A stretch of DNA of 64,000 nucleotides, from positions 1-64,000 of the forward strand of contig JBJXDX010000135.1 in the NCBI GenBank assembly GCA_046154585.1. The letters run 5' to 3'. Positions 1 through 9,676 of this stretch are shown one piece after another. Made by a program: the position numbers and the translations under genes. Below the pieces are notes generated by a model. The model was not told the DNA's origin. It saw only the letters and a program-made list of their open reading frames with translations, and searched no databases. This DNA is from CADEFX01 sp046154585. Lineage in GTDB: Bacteria > Pseudomonadota > Alphaproteobacteria > Rhizobiales > Hyphomicrobiaceae. The number at the start of each line of letters is the position of its first letter. Position 1 is the first letter of the stretch.

Positions 1-1
1 G

Positions 2-2224
2 GGAGAGTCCGTCCCCGTTGAAAAGAGCGTCCATCCGATAGCAGCCGATGCGCCCATCGGTGACCGCGCGTCGATGGCCTTTTCCGGAACGCTCGTAGCC
101 TACGGCCAGGCGACTGGCGTCGTCGTCGGAACAGGGGCCGATACCGAGCTTGGTCGCAGCAGCAAGCTTCTCGCCGAGGTGACACAGCTCGAGACGCCGC
201 TGCTGCGTCAGATGGCCGGCTTTGCCAGAACTCTGACTTTCGTGATCCTCGCCGCTGCCGCGCTCGTCTTCGCCTTCGGCGTACTCGTGCGTGGACAAGA
301 GGCGGCTCAGATGTTCCTAGCCGTCGTATCTCTTGCCGTCGCGGCGATCCCGGAAGGACTGCCGGCCATCTTGAGCGTTGCGATGGCGATCGGCGTGCAG
401 CGAATGGCACAGCGTCATGCCATCATCCGCCGGCTGCCGGCTGTGGAAACGCTGGGGTCCGTTTCGGTCATCTGCTCGGATAAGACCGGCACGCTGACGC
501 GCAACGAGATGGCCGTCCGTCGGCTGGTCACGAGCGAGCACGACTTGACCGTCGCCGGGATCGGCTATGAGCCGCGGGGCGCCTTCAGCATCGACGGCAT
601 CGAAGTGGCAATTAGTCACCGGATGGACGTGATGGCGGCACTGCGCAGTGCCGCCCTCTGCAATGACGCGGGGCTCCGACCGATCGATGGACACTGGACA
701 ATCGACGGCGATCCGCTCGAAGGAGCGCTGCTGACTGCGGCATCGAAGGCCGGGCTCAATCTGGATGCCCTGCGGCAGGACATGGCACGGATCGACATCC
801 TACCCTTCGAGTCCGAGCACCGCTACATGGCGACCCTGAACCATGGTCATGGCGCCGAACGCGGGCTCATTTGCGTCAAGGGCGCTCCGGAGAGACTGCT
901 GGAGATGTGTGCTCTTCAGCAGGGCCGAACGGGAAGTGCCCCGCTCGATTTGGCCTTTTGGCAGGAGCGCATCGAAGCGATGGCCGCCGAAGGCCAGCGC
1001 GTGATCGCCGTGGCGTCGAAACCCGCCGAGGTGGGCCAATCGCTCCTCCGGGCCAGCGATCTTGATCAGGGCCTCGTGTTCCTCGCGCTTTTCGGATTGA
1101 TCGACCCGCCCCGCGAGGAAGCCATCGCCGCGGTCGCCGAATGCCGGGCGGCCGGCATCCGGGTAAAGATGATCACCGGCGATCACGCCATCACGGCCCG
1201 GGCGATCGCGAGCCAGCTCGGCTTCGAGAACACGGCCGCCGTTCTGACGGGTTCAGACATCGAGACCATGACGCCTGGCGAGTTGATGAAGCAGGTTACG
1301 CTGATCGATGTGTTCGCGCGCGCGAGCCCGGAGCATAAGCTCAGGCTGGTCGAGGCGTTGCAGGCGGACGGGCTCGTGGTCGCCATGACGGGCGACGGCG
1401 TCAACGACGCACCTGCCTTGAAGCGTGCCGATATCGGCATCGCGATGGGGATCAAGGGGACCGAGGCTGCGAAGGAGGCCGCGCAAGTCGTTCTCGCCGA
1501 CGACAACTTCGCCTCGATCGTCAACGCCGTCCGCGAGGGCCGGACGGTTTACGACAACCTCAAGAAAGCCATCGTTTTTCTGCTGCCGGTCAACGGTGGC
1601 GAGTCCCTCAGCATCGTGCTGGCCATTCTGCTGGGTGCAACGTTGCCGATCACACCGCTGCAGATCCTCTGGATCAATATGGTCAGCTCCCTCGCGCTGG
1701 CGCTGGCGCTCGCCTTCGAGCCGACCGAGCCAGGCGCCATGTCCCGACCTTCGCGACCGGCGAATGAGGCGCTGTTGTCGCCATTCCTCGTCTGGAGGAT
1801 CGTGTTCGTATCCACACTGTTCCTGATCGGCATCTTCGGGATGTTCAAGTGGGCCCTTTGGCAGGGCGCGAGCGTCGAGAAAGCGCGCACGTTCGCGGTC
1901 AACACGCTCGTCGTCATGGAGGTGTTCTATCTGTTCAGCGTCCGCTACCTCCATGCGCCGTCACTGACACCGACGGGAGTTCTCGGAACGACGCCCGTGC
2001 TCGTTTCGATCGCGACCGTCGTGGCGCTACAGTCACTGTTCACGTATGCACCGTTCATGGAGCGGTTCTTCGAGACCAGACCGATCGGGATCATCGAGGG
2101 CCTGCCGATCATTGCCGCCGGAATGGCTCTCTTCGCCATTCTCGAGCTGGAGAAAGTTGCACGGCGACGGTTGCAGGAGCGCGCGCCGAGTTCCAGCCGG
2201 TCGAGAGTGGATCGAGGCGTATGA
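2..2224 (+). CDS. P2-type cation-transporting ATPase, 5' end outside window
   Basis: This is an ATP-driven cation pump of the P-type family in the inner membrane. The reading frame is already open at base 2, where GES-V-PVEK corresponds to the TGES actuator loop, so the N-terminus lies outside the window. Further along are PEGLP in the core membrane helix (nt ~350-362), the phosphorylation motif DKTGT (nt ~479-493), a KGAPE nucleotide-binding motif and TGDGVNDAP (nt ~1390-1416). A C-terminal group of membrane helices follows. PEGLP and the absence of a CPC motif point to the P2 (SERCA/PMR1-like, Ca2+ or Mn2+) group rather than heavy-metal P1B pumps. The exact ion cannot be read from the sequence. 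The next gene starts 112 bases downstream on the same strand. Confidence 0.93.
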   Translation, partial: GESVPVEKSVHPIAADAPIGDRASMAFSGTLVAYGQATGVVVGTGADTELGRSSKLLAEVTQLETPLLRQMAGFARTLTFVILAAAALVFAFGVLVRGQEAAQMFLAVVSLAVAAIPEGLPAILSVAMAIGVQRMAQRHAIIRRLPAVETLGSVSVICSDKTGTLTRNEMAVRRLVTSEHDLTVAGIGYEPRGAFSIDGIEVAISHRMDVMAALRSAALCNDAGLRPIDGHWTIDGDPLEGALLTAASKAGLNLDALRQDMARIDILPFESEHRYMATLNHGHGAERGLICVKGAPERLLEMCALQQGRTGSAPLDLAFWQERIEAMAAEGQRVIAVASKPAEVGQSLLRASDLDQGLVFLALFGLIDPPREEAIAAVAECRAAGIRVKMITGDHAITARAIASQLGFENTAAVLTGSDIETMTPGELMKQVTLIDVFARASPEHKLRLVEALQADGLVVAMTGDGVNDAPALKRADIGIAMGIKGTEAAKEAAQVVLADDNFASIVNAVREGRTVYDNLKKAIVFLLPVNGGESLSIVLAILLGATLPITPLQILWINMVSSLALALALAFEPTEPGAMSRPSRPANEALLSPFLVWRIVFVSTLFLIGIFGMFKWALWQGASVEKARTFAVNTLVVMEVFYLFSVRYLHAPSLTPTGVLGTTPVLVSIATVVALQSLFTYAPFMERFFETRPIGIIEGLPIIAAGMALFAILELEKVARRRLQERAPSSSRSRVDRGV

Positions 2225-2336
2225 ATGTTGCCGCAGCGATGCGGTTGCTGCTGAACCCGTGTACGATGGCACGGCAGTATCTCAACTGAAGGACGTCGGG
2301 CAGGCCAGACGTCGCAAAACCGGTCAGAGGCAAGGC

Positions 2337-3455
2337 ATGATGGGGTGGTCAATCTCGCTGGGGCGAATCGCTGGAACGGAGGTGCGCATCCACCTGACTT
2401 TCTTCCTGCTGATCGCTTGGCTCGCCATCTCGGCAGGCGCTCGCGGCGGACAGACGGCTGCTATCGAGGCCGTCGTCTTCATCCTCGCCGTGTTTGCCTG
2501 TGTGCTCGCGCACGAGTACGGCCACGTGCTGACAGCGCGTCGCTTCGGTATCGGCACGCGTGACATCACGCTCCTGCCGATCGGGGGCGTGGCCAGCATC
2601 GAGCGCATGCCCGAGAAGCCCGGTCAGGAGTTGCTCATCGCGCTTGCCGGCCCTGCCGTGAATGTGGTGATAGCACTGCTGCTTTTCGGGGTGTTCGGGG
2701 CACGCCTCGATACTCAGCACCTAGCGGCCGCTGTCGAGGATCAAAAGATCGATCTCGTGACGCGGCTCGCCCTCGTCACCGTGATGCTGGTAGCCTTCCA
2801 TCTCATTCCCGCGTTCCCGATGGACGGCGGCCGCGTCCTCAGGGCCTTGTTGTCATACCGGCTCGACCGTGCGCGGGCGACAAGGATCGCTGCGACCATC
2901 GGCCAAGCCTTTGCATTCGGTCTCGGGTTCCTCGGCCTGTTCGGCAATCCGCTGCTGCTCTTCATCGCGCTGTTTGTGTTTCTTGCGGCCAGCCACGAGA
3001 CATATGCCGTCGAGCTCGGTGAGGCCACCAAAGGCGTTGCCATGCGCCAAGCAACGATTACGTCGTTTGCCACTCTCGACACCCAAGCGACCGTTGGCCA
3101 AGCGGTCGAAAAGCTGCTTTCGACCTCGCAGAGGGAGTTCCCGGTCACCGATGGAAGCGGGCAGCTGCGCGGCGTGCTGACCAGAGACGGGATGATCAAG
3201 GCGCTTGCCGCGACCGGACCGGACACCTCCGTGCTCGAGGTCATGGAGCGCGACATAGCGACCATCAACTGCCGTGCGCCGCTTGCGGAAGCCGTGGCGA
3301 CGCTACAGAGCAGCGGCCAATCGCTCGTCGGCATCGTCGATGACAATACGCGCGTGGTCGGCATCATCACCGTCGAGAACCTCGCCGAGTACATGATGGT
3401 CGAAGCAGCGGGCCGCGGTTGGCGGCAGCCGGATCGCACAGCGAAAGTCAAATGA
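2337..3455 (+). CDS. Site-2-protease-like M50 metalloprotease with C-terminal CBS domains
   Basis: This is a 372-residue intramembrane zinc metalloprotease of the M50 family, SpoIVFB-like subgroup. HEYGH at residues 59-63 supplies two zinc ligands and the catalytic Glu. FPMDGGRVLRA at about residues 160-170 supplies the third ligand (Asp163) in a later helix. About four to six membrane segments precede a cytosolic tail from roughly residue 240 that looks like a CBS pair, which normally senses adenine nucleotides. The open frame extends much further upstream, but the start at 2337 is preferred because AGAGG lies 6 bases before it. A second ATG follows directly at 2340. The natural substrate is unknown. 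The 3' end converges on mrpG. Confidence 0.9.
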   Translation: MMGWSISLGRIAGTEVRIHLTFFLLIAWLAISAGARGGQTAAIEAVVFILAVFACVLAHEYGHVLTARRFGIGTRDITLLPIGGVASIERMPEKPGQELLIALAGPAVNVVIALLLFGVFGARLDTQHLAAAVEDQKIDLVTRLALVTVMLVAFHLIPAFPMDGGRVLRALLSYRLDRARATRIAATIGQAFAFGLGFLGLFGNPLLLFIALFVFLAASHETYAVELGEATKGVAMRQATITSFATLDTQATVGQAVEKLLSTSQREFPVTDGSGQLRGVLTRDGMIKALAATGPDTSVLEVMERDIATINCRAPLAEAVATLQSSGQSLVGIVDDNTRVVGIITVENLAEYMMVEAAGRGWRQPDRTAKVK

Positions 3456-3488
3456 CGACGGGTGTTCACGCATCTGCCGGCAGGTGGC

Positions 3489-3818
3489 TCAGTTGCTCTT
3501 TTGCCTTGGGTTTGTGGATCGACCGCTGATCTTGAGCGCAGCCTTGCCGAGCAAGTGCGCGCTGATCGGAGCCGTGATGAAAAGGAACAGCGAGATTGCC
3601 AATTCGCGCAGGCTCACGTTGCCGTTCGCGACACTGGAACTGACCAGTGCGGCAACAACGATCGATCCGACACCCAGTGTTGTGGCCTTTGTTGGACCGT
3701 GCAGCCGGGTGAAGAAATCCGGCAGCCGGGCTAGGCCGATCGATCCGACGAGCGCGAATGCCGCACCGACGACAATCAGAAATGAGATGACGAACTCCGC
3801 AAGCATCCTTGGCCTCAC
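3489..3818 (-). CDS. mrpG: Mrp/Pha cation:proton antiporter subunit G
   Basis: This is a small three-helix subunit, 109 residues, of the multisubunit Na+(K+)/H+ antiporter in the inner membrane. The signature G-S-I-G-L-A-R-L-P-D-F-F-T-R-L-H-G-P-T-K is plainly visible near residues 25-45. The start is GTG, overlapping the mrpF stop codon (GTGA). An in-frame ATG four codons later is an alternative. It is the last gene of a tightly overlapping minus-strand operon (mrpA/B-C-D-E-F-G) and converges on the M50 protease gene. Confidence 0.93.
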   Translation of the reverse strand: MRPRMLAEFVISFLIVVGAAFALVGSIGLARLPDFFTRLHGPTKATTLGVGSIVVAALVSSSVANGNVSLRELAISLFLFITAPISAHLLGKAALKISGRSTNPRQKSN

Positions 3819-4084
3819 TCGATGATGTCGCCACTGAGCAGGAACTTGCAGAGCGCGACAGTCCCGACGAAGCCCATCATGGCGATCAACAGCGCCGCCT
3901 CGAAGTAGGCTTGGCTCGATGTGGCAATGCCGATCAGCATCACGAGCGCAATTGCGTTTATCGCGAGCGTATCGAGCGCCAGGATGCGGTCAGGCATGCT
4001 CGGTCCCTTGGCCAGCCGCCACAAGTTGAGACCGATGGCCACGGCCAGCATGGCGAAGGCGGAGGAGACTGCGATTGTCAACAT
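3815..4084 (-). CDS. mrpF: Mrp/Pha cation:proton antiporter subunit F
   Basis: This is an 89-residue, three-helix membrane subunit. The conserved R-x-x-K-G-P-S-M-P-D-R-I-L-A-L-D stretch at residues ~23-40 is the MrpF hallmark. Its start overlaps the end of mrpE by 7 bases, and its stop overlaps the mrpG start, which is typical of translational coupling in this operon. Length and helix pattern match the family. Confidence 0.94.
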   Translation of the reverse strand: MLTIAVSSAFAMLAVAIGLNLWRLAKGPSMPDRILALDTLAINAIALVMLIGIATSSQAYFEAALLIAMMGFVGTVALCKFLLSGDIIE

Positions 4085-4575
4085 CCGAAGATCTCCTTGA
4101 GCGGCGCCTCGTAGCGCGTCTTGATGGTTGCCACCAGCTGGGCGTCATCGCCCACATTGAGGGCATGCACGAGAAGTGCCTTGGCTCCCATGTCGATCTC
4201 GATCGAGACCGTGCCCGGCGTTAGCGAGACGATGCTGCCGAGGACCGTAGCGACGAACGGATCGAGAGTGTCGAGCGGTACCGTGACGAACGCCGGCTTC
4301 AAGCGGTCGATCGGGCCGATCACCAGAAGGGCGACCTCCCAGTTGGCGATGAGGATGTCGGCAAGCACCCGAACGAACAGGGCGAGGCCGAGCAGTGGCC
4401 TGACAAGGCGAGGTCGTCCGGGCCAAAAGCTCCGTGTGAACCACGGAATGACGAAGCCCAGCACTGTCCCCAACAGCAGATTGCCCAGGCTCAGGCTGGT
4501 CGCGAGCCCCATCCAGAGCGCGATGATCATGAGCGTCACGATGGGCTGCGGCAGCAGGCGATGGAGCACGCTCAT
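4078..4575 (-). CDS. mrpE: Mrp/Pha cation:proton antiporter subunit E
   Basis: This is a 165-residue subunit with two or three membrane helices followed by a soluble C-terminal domain. The stretch around FVTVPLDTLDP and LTPGTVSIEID is characteristic of MrpE, which supports assembly of the complex rather than ion translocation. The ATG overlaps the mrpD stop codon (ATGA). It sits in the canonical position between mrpD and mrpF. Confidence 0.93.
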   Translation of the reverse strand: MSVLHRLLPQPIVTLMIIALWMGLATSLSLGNLLLGTVLGFVIPWFTRSFWPGRPRLVRPLLGLALFVRVLADILIANWEVALLVIGPIDRLKPAFVTVPLDTLDPFVATVLGSIVSLTPGTVSIEIDMGAKALLVHALNVGDDAQLVATIKTRYEAPLKEIFGC

Positions 4576-6125
4576 GGCCGGCGCATCCGCTCGATGGGCG
4601 GCTGTCGGCTGAGCAGGACAGCCACATAGGCTTCTCTTGCCGCGAGCTGCTCAGCCGCGGCCCGAGTATAGCCCGAAACCGGACCGGCCGCGAGCGTGAG
4701 CAATAATGTTGCCGGCACGAGGAGCACCAGCGCAATACGAAGCCCCATAGCGGTGTCGCGCGGGATGCCGGTTACGGGCGGCGCAATCTCCGCCCTTTCC
4801 GAGGCGCGACCGGGCTCCCAAAAAAACACGCTTGCGGCACGCGCCATCACCAGCGCCACAACAAGACCGGACATCAGTACGGCGATCCAGGCAGCCAACC
4901 CCGTGCTGGTGTCTCTGATCGATTGGAGCAGCATCAGCTTGGCGAGAAATCCCGACAGTGGCGGCACCCCGCTCGCCGCCACGCCGAGCACCAGAAAAGC
5001 CGCGCCCAACGCCAAGGTGGTGTTGAGCTGAGGGCCCTTGACGACCATATCGGCCAACGTCCCGCGATCCCGCGAAAGCGCATCGGTCAGCAGGAACAAA
5101 GCGCCGGTCACGATCGTGGTGTGCACGAGGTAGAAGAGCAACGCAGCCCTGGCAGAAGTGCTGCCGGACGCAACCCCGAGCAGCAGCGTCCCGCTCGAGA
5201 TCAGCACGAGATTGGCGATGACCCCGGCAAAGCGCCTCGCCGCCAGGGCGCCAAGGCTGCCGAGGGCGATGGTGCCGATCGCCAGCCACGGCAGCCAAGG
5301 ATCGAGAAGGTCCAGGGTGAACGGGGCCGCGGCGAGGCCGATCGTTGCGACCCGCAGCAAGGCGTACACGCCGACCTTGGTCATGATCACAAACAGGACG
5401 GCGACCGGCAGCAGCGCGGATGTGTAGACGCGCGGCAGCCATAAGCCCAATGGCAGCAGCGCCGCCTTCAGAACGAAGACGACAGCGAGCAAAGCCAGCG
5501 CCGTGCGGACGAGAGCCTGGTCGGCCTCCGCCACCTTCGGCAGGACGAGGGCCAGGTCGGCCATGGTCAGAGTGCCGAGCGTCCCGTAGACGAGGCCGAG
5601 TGCTATCAGGAACAATGCCGAGCCGATGAGATTCACGATCGCATAGGCGAGGGCCGCACGCGTCCGCTCGAGGCCGCCGCCGTGGACGAGAAGCGCGTAG
5701 GAAGCGAGCAGCAGGATCTCGAAGAACACGAACAGATTGAAGAGGTCGCCCGTCAGAAACGCACCGTTGAGGCCGGCGATCTGGAGCTGAAAGAGCGTAT
5801 GAAAGTGCCGCCCCTGGGTGTCGGCACCGGGTATCGCGGCGAGCGCGGCAAGCAGGGACAGAGCCGTCGTCAGGGCGATCATCATGGCCGACAGGCGGTC
5901 GACGACCAGGACGATGCCGAAAGGCGGCGGCCAGTTGCCCAGCCGATAGATCAGAATCGCTCCCTCGCTCGCCCTCATCAACAGCAGCACGGCGACGACG
6001 ATCAGCAGCAGGATCGAAGCCAGCGTCAGAGCGCGTTTGAATGCGAGGCCCGCGCGGCCGGCCAGCAGCAGCAGGATCGCCGCGACGAAGGGAATGAGGA
6101 AGGGCAGGATTGGTAGATGGTTCAT
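4572..6125 (-). CDS. mrpD: Mrp/Pha antiporter subunit D (NuoM/N-like)
   Basis: This is a 517-residue antiporter-like subunit homologous to the proton channels of respiratory complex I. About fourteen helices are predicted. The TM5 glutamate is present (FVFFEI, Glu136) and so is the TM7 lysine (VLKAALLP, Lys220), the pair needed for ion coupling in this family. The open frame runs upstream inside mrpC, but the start at 6125 gives the family's usual N-terminus and an ATGA overlap with the mrpC stop. Confidence 0.94.
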   Translation of the reverse strand: MNHLPILPFLIPFVAAILLLLAGRAGLAFKRALTLASILLLIVVAVLLLMRASEGAILIYRLGNWPPPFGIVLVVDRLSAMMIALTTALSLLAALAAIPGADTQGRHFHTLFQLQIAGLNGAFLTGDLFNLFVFFEILLLASYALLVHGGGLERTRAALAYAIVNLIGSALFLIALGLVYGTLGTLTMADLALVLPKVAEADQALVRTALALLAVVFVLKAALLPLGLWLPRVYTSALLPVAVLFVIMTKVGVYALLRVATIGLAAAPFTLDLLDPWLPWLAIGTIALGSLGALAARRFAGVIANLVLISSGTLLLGVASGSTSARAALLFYLVHTTIVTGALFLLTDALSRDRGTLADMVVKGPQLNTTLALGAAFLVLGVAASGVPPLSGFLAKLMLLQSIRDTSTGLAAWIAVLMSGLVVALVMARAASVFFWEPGRASERAEIAPPVTGIPRDTAMGLRIALVLLVPATLLLTLAAGPVSGYTRAAAEQLAAREAYVAVLLSRQPPIERMRRP

Positions 6126-6460
6126 GGCTTCTCCCCGGCATCGACGTGGTCGGTGCCGCTCTCGCCCTTGGCACGCAGCGCTAGAGCGATGAGATAGGCA
6201 GTCATGCCGAAACCAATGACAATTGCCGTCAACACCAGCGCCTGCGGCAACGGATCGGCGTGTCCAGCTATTCCGCTCAGGACCAAGGGGGGCGCGTCGG
6301 CGTTGAGCCGCCCGCCGAAGAAGATCAGCAGGTTGACGGCATACGACAACAGCGTGAAGCCAAGCACGACGGAGAAGCTCGACGGGCGCAGAACGAGGTA
6401 GATGCCGCACGCCGCAAGAATACCGAGTCCGAGGGAGAGAACCGCTTCCATGTCGCTCAC
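6122..6460 (-). CDS. mrpC: Mrp/Pha antiporter subunit C (NuoK-like)
   Basis: This is a 112-residue, three-helix subunit homologous to NuoK. The conserved core DPLPQALVLTAIVIGFG is the NuoK/MrpC signature. The start is GTG overlapping the mrpA stop codon (GTGA), and an ATG three codons later is possible. It is flanked by mrpA/B and mrpD in the standard order. Confidence 0.94.
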   Translation of the reverse strand: MSDMEAVLSLGLGILAACGIYLVLRPSSFSVVLGFTLLSYAVNLLIFFGGRLNADAPPLVLSGIAGHADPLPQALVLTAIVIGFGMTAYLIALALRAKGESGTDHVDAGEKP

Positions 6461-9273
6461 GCCTCTCGGCTCTCGGATTTGACCCGGTCGAGCTCCCGGC
6501 GGCTGAGGCCGCCGAGTTCGGATAACGCCAGCACCACGGTCGCTACGACGACGAGAAGCACTCCGAGGTCGAAAGCCATGGCAGAGGCCAGCTCGAACTT
6601 GTCGATGACCGGCGGGTGGATGTAGGCGAACGTGCTGGTCAGGAAGGGATAGCCGACGACCCAGCTCGCCAACCCGGTCAGAGTGGCTATCGCCAGACCC
6701 AGACCCAGCACGCCGACATAGTCGACCCTGAGCCGCTGTGCCGTGACGTCGATGCCAATTGCAAGATATTGCAGCATCACGGCTACCGCAGCGATCAGGC
6801 CGGCAATGAAGCCGCCGCCCGGAAGGTTGTGACCTCTGAGTAGGATATAGATGGCAACCGCAATGGCCAGGGGCAACAGCGGGCGCACAAGTTGAGCCAG
6901 CATGGCTGGACGCCGGTCCAACTCATTCTCGGCGGATGCGGCGTACGGCGGCAGGCGAAGGCCGTCCAGCAGAGCGTGCAGGCCGAGCGCCGCCATGGCG
7001 AGCACAGCGATCTCGCCCAGCGTGTCGAAGCCGCGGAAATCGACGAGGATCACGTTGACGGCATTGGTTCCACCGCCGAGCAGCTTGGCGTTGGCGAGAA
7101 AATAACCCGATATCGTGTCGAACGGGCGCGTCAACATGGCGTAGCAGAGCGCCGCCACGCCAGCACCTCCGAGCATGGCGAGCGCAGCATCACGCAACCG
7201 GCGCGCCCGTGAGCTTCCCGCCTTCGCCTCTCCCGGCAGGAAGCGTAGCGCGAGCAGCAGTAAGACGATCGTGACGACCTCGACCGAGAGTTGCGTCAAG
7301 GCGAGATCGGGGGCCTTGAAGCGGATGAAGGCGAGCGCAACCACGAGCCCCGCGACGCACATGAAGACGACGGCGATCAGTCTTTGACGATGATAGACGA
7401 CGGTCCCGACCGCCCCGATAGTCAGGGCAATGAGGCCTGCTAGACTCGCGAGCTCCGCAGGCATTCGGGTCAGCGGGCCCGCAATCGACCTCGAGACAGC
7501 GCCGCTCCAGGCCCAGAAACCGACAGCAAGGGCAAACGCGACGACCAGCGCCACGTAGCGCTGCACCGAGCCGTCGTCGAGGACGGCGATCCAGCGTACG
7601 GCGATCCGCGCTGTCGCCCGATAAGCGCGCTCGAAGGCCAGCGGGCTCGACAGCCTCGGCAGGAAACGCTCGTGCAGCGAGAAAAGGTGATGCCGGCGCC
7701 AATAGTGCGTGAGACCGAGCCCGAATGCCGCGACGCTCATCGCCAGCGGCAAGTTCCAGCCGTGCCAGACGGCAAGCTTGTACTCCGGCACACCCGCAAG
7801 CAGTACCGCCCGCGCGGCCGCGTCGAGAAATGGCGCGACGGACATCTGAGGAAAGAGGCCGACCAGCAGCACCAGACCGACGAGGACCTCGACCGGAAAC
7901 AGCATCCAGCGTGCGGGCTCATGCGGCGACCTCGGCAGGTCGATCGGCTCGCCATTGAAAAACACGTCGTGAATGAAGCGCGCCGAGTAAGCAACGGACA
8001 GCATGCCGGCCACCGTTGCGAACACAGGCAGGAGCCAGGCTGCGACGCCTTCGAACTGCGGATGGCCGACCGTCTCGACAAAGAACATCTCCTTCGACAG
8101 GAAGCCGTTCAGAAGGGGCACCCCGGCCATGGATCCGGCGGCCAGGATGGCGAGCGTGGCGGTCCACGGCATGTACTTGAACATGCCGTTAATGCGGCGC
8201 ATGTCGCGCGTGCCGCACTCGTGGTCGATGATGCCGGCCGCCATGAAAAGGGATGCTTTGAAAATAGCGTGATTGATGGTGTGGAAGATGGCCGCGACCG
8301 CGCTCATCGGCGTGTCGAGACCGAAGAGCAAGGTAATGAGTCCGAGGTGGCTGACGGTCGAGTAAGCGAGCAGTCCTTTGAAGTCGTGCTTCAGCAGCGC
8401 AAAGTAGGCGCCGTAGACGAATGTCACGGCTCCGGTTCCCCCGACCAGAACCAGCCAGAGATCGGTCCCGGAGAGCACCGGATAGAGCCGTGCAAGCAGG
8501 AACACGCCAGCCTTCACCATCGTGGCTGAATGGAGATAGGCCGAGACAGGCGTCGGCGCGGCCATAGCGACAGGCAACCAGAAATGAAACGGGAACTGGG
8601 CCGACTTGGTGAAAGCGCCGAGCAGGATCAGAACCAGCACGAGCGGATAGAGAGGATGCGCGCGGATGACCGCTCCCTGGCGCAGCACCTCGGTCAGCTC
8701 GAAGCTGCCGGCGATGCTGCCGAGCAGCAGCAATCCCGCCAGCAGGGCGAGGCCGCCGCCGCCCGTCACTGCGAGAGCCATGCGGGCGGCGACGCGGGCG
8801 TCGTGCGCCTCGAACTTGTAGGCGATCAGCAGGAACGAGGTGAGGCTCGTGACCTCCCAGAAAACGAGCATCAGGATCAGGTTCTCGGCCAACACGATGC
8901 CGAGCATCCCGCCGGCGAAGGCCAGCAGAAGCGCGTAGAAGCGCCCAAGCCTGTCGTCCTTTGGCATGTAATAGGCGGCATAGAGAACGATCAAAAGTCC
9001 GATGCCCAGAATGAGCAGCGCGAACAGCAGGCCGAGCCCGTCGAGCCGCAGCGAGAGGTTGAGACCCCACTCGGGCAGCCAGTCGACCCGAACGACAAAC
9101 GACCTACCGGCCAACACCTCGGGCAATAACGATACCAGGCATGCCAGCCCTGCCAGCAGGACAGCGCCTGTCGTCCAAGCTGCCGCGCTCCGAGATTTCA
9201 GAGCGGAGAGCAGGACGAGAGGCACCCCGACGAACGGAGTGAGCAATACCGCCGCGAGCAAGGCCGATGTCAT
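6457..9273 (-). CDS. mrpA: Fused Mrp/Pha antiporter subunits A and B
   Basis: This 938-residue protein joins the NuoL-like MrpA core, the MrpA C-terminal domain and a complete MrpB domain. That fusion is common in alphaproteobacteria (PhaAB style). Glu140 (VFWEVTS) and Lys223 (FTKSAQFPFHFWLP) are the conserved TM5/TM7 coupling pair. The MrpB part begins near RGHNLPGGGFIAGLI. The frame remains open upstream to a TTG, but ATG 9273 gives the usual N-terminus. It is the first gene of the operon. Role: Na+ or K+ extrusion coupled to proton uptake, and pH homeostasis. Confidence 0.93.
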   Translation of the reverse strand: MTSALLAAVLLTPFVGVPLVLLSALKSRSAAAWTTGAVLLAGLACLVSLLPEVLAGRSFVVRVDWLPEWGLNLSLRLDGLGLLFALLILGIGLLIVLYAAYYMPKDDRLGRFYALLLAFAGGMLGIVLAENLILMLVFWEVTSLTSFLLIAYKFEAHDARVAARMALAVTGGGGLALLAGLLLLGSIAGSFELTEVLRQGAVIRAHPLYPLVLVLILLGAFTKSAQFPFHFWLPVAMAAPTPVSAYLHSATMVKAGVFLLARLYPVLSGTDLWLVLVGGTGAVTFVYGAYFALLKHDFKGLLAYSTVSHLGLITLLFGLDTPMSAVAAIFHTINHAIFKASLFMAAGIIDHECGTRDMRRINGMFKYMPWTATLAILAAGSMAGVPLLNGFLSKEMFFVETVGHPQFEGVAAWLLPVFATVAGMLSVAYSARFIHDVFFNGEPIDLPRSPHEPARWMLFPVEVLVGLVLLVGLFPQMSVAPFLDAAARAVLLAGVPEYKLAVWHGWNLPLAMSVAAFGLGLTHYWRRHHLFSLHERFLPRLSSPLAFERAYRATARIAVRWIAVLDDGSVQRYVALVVAFALAVGFWAWSGAVSRSIAGPLTRMPAELASLAGLIALTIGAVGTVVYHRQRLIAVVFMCVAGLVVALAFIRFKAPDLALTQLSVEVVTIVLLLLALRFLPGEAKAGSSRARRLRDAALAMLGGAGVAALCYAMLTRPFDTISGYFLANAKLLGGGTNAVNVILVDFRGFDTLGEIAVLAMAALGLHALLDGLRLPPYAASAENELDRRPAMLAQLVRPLLPLAIAVAIYILLRGHNLPGGGFIAGLIAAVAVMLQYLAIGIDVTAQRLRVDYVGVLGLGLAIATLTGLASWVVGYPFLTSTFAYIHPPVIDKFELASAMAFDLGVLLVVVATVVLALSELGGLSRRELDRVKSESREA

Positions 9274-9314
9274 CGCGTGTTCAACGCTGTGCTCACACGA
9301 TTGCAGAGGGACAT
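9270..9314 (-). other. Possible 14-codon leader ORF overlapping the mrpA start
   Basis: An ATG at 9314 opens a 14-codon frame whose TGA overlaps the mrpA ATG (ATGA). GGAG lies about 10 bases upstream, whereas the mrpA ATG itself has no convincing ribosome-binding site. The arrangement would fit translational coupling, but a frame this short can arise by chance. Confidence 0.25.
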
Positions 9315-9330
9315 TCGTGTTTATCTCCAA

Positions 9331-9676
9331 AGGTTGTGAAGGAGGCAGTTACTCAGTGCGCATCCGCCCGCCTGATCCGATTGACCCACTCCGACAGGCG
9401 AGGCTTTCTAGGGCTTGTCGTCAGTTGAGTAGAGTCTATCGCGCCACGCTGCATCAAAAATCGCGCGCGGTTCAGAACGCGCTTCCGATGCGCTGCCGAT
9501 TGGTCCCGACGGCTAGTGGCCTCGCAGGTAGAGAGCCATCGAGTTCAAAACATATGTCATGATCACGGCCAAGGGTTGGTGCGTCAGGTTGGCGGGGAGC
9601 CTGCGCGCCGGATTAGCCGATGCCGATCGATCGCCCGGGTGAAGGCCGCAGTACCGCCGACGCGATGCTGTGCCGA
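9331..9676. other. Non-coding stretch upstream of mrp operon
   Basis: This stretch presumably holds the promoter of the mrp operon on its mrpA side. No operator of the TTGA-N6-TCAA type and no convincing gene is visible. Around 9580-9605 a short segment resembles DNA from the PsiE-like gene at ~9985, including the shared run GTTGGCGGGGAGCC. It may be a degenerate duplicate scrap. Confidence 0.3.

Noticed and set aside
1253..1954. Long minus-strand frame opposite the P-type ATPase
   Set aside because: Its translation is low-complexity, Arg/Asp/Gln-rich and typical of the antisense of GC-rich coding DNA.
3470..3485. CTGCCGGCAG palindrome between the M50 and mrpG genes
   Set aside because: It is short, has no loop and no T-tract, and cannot be distinguished from chance in GC-rich DNA.
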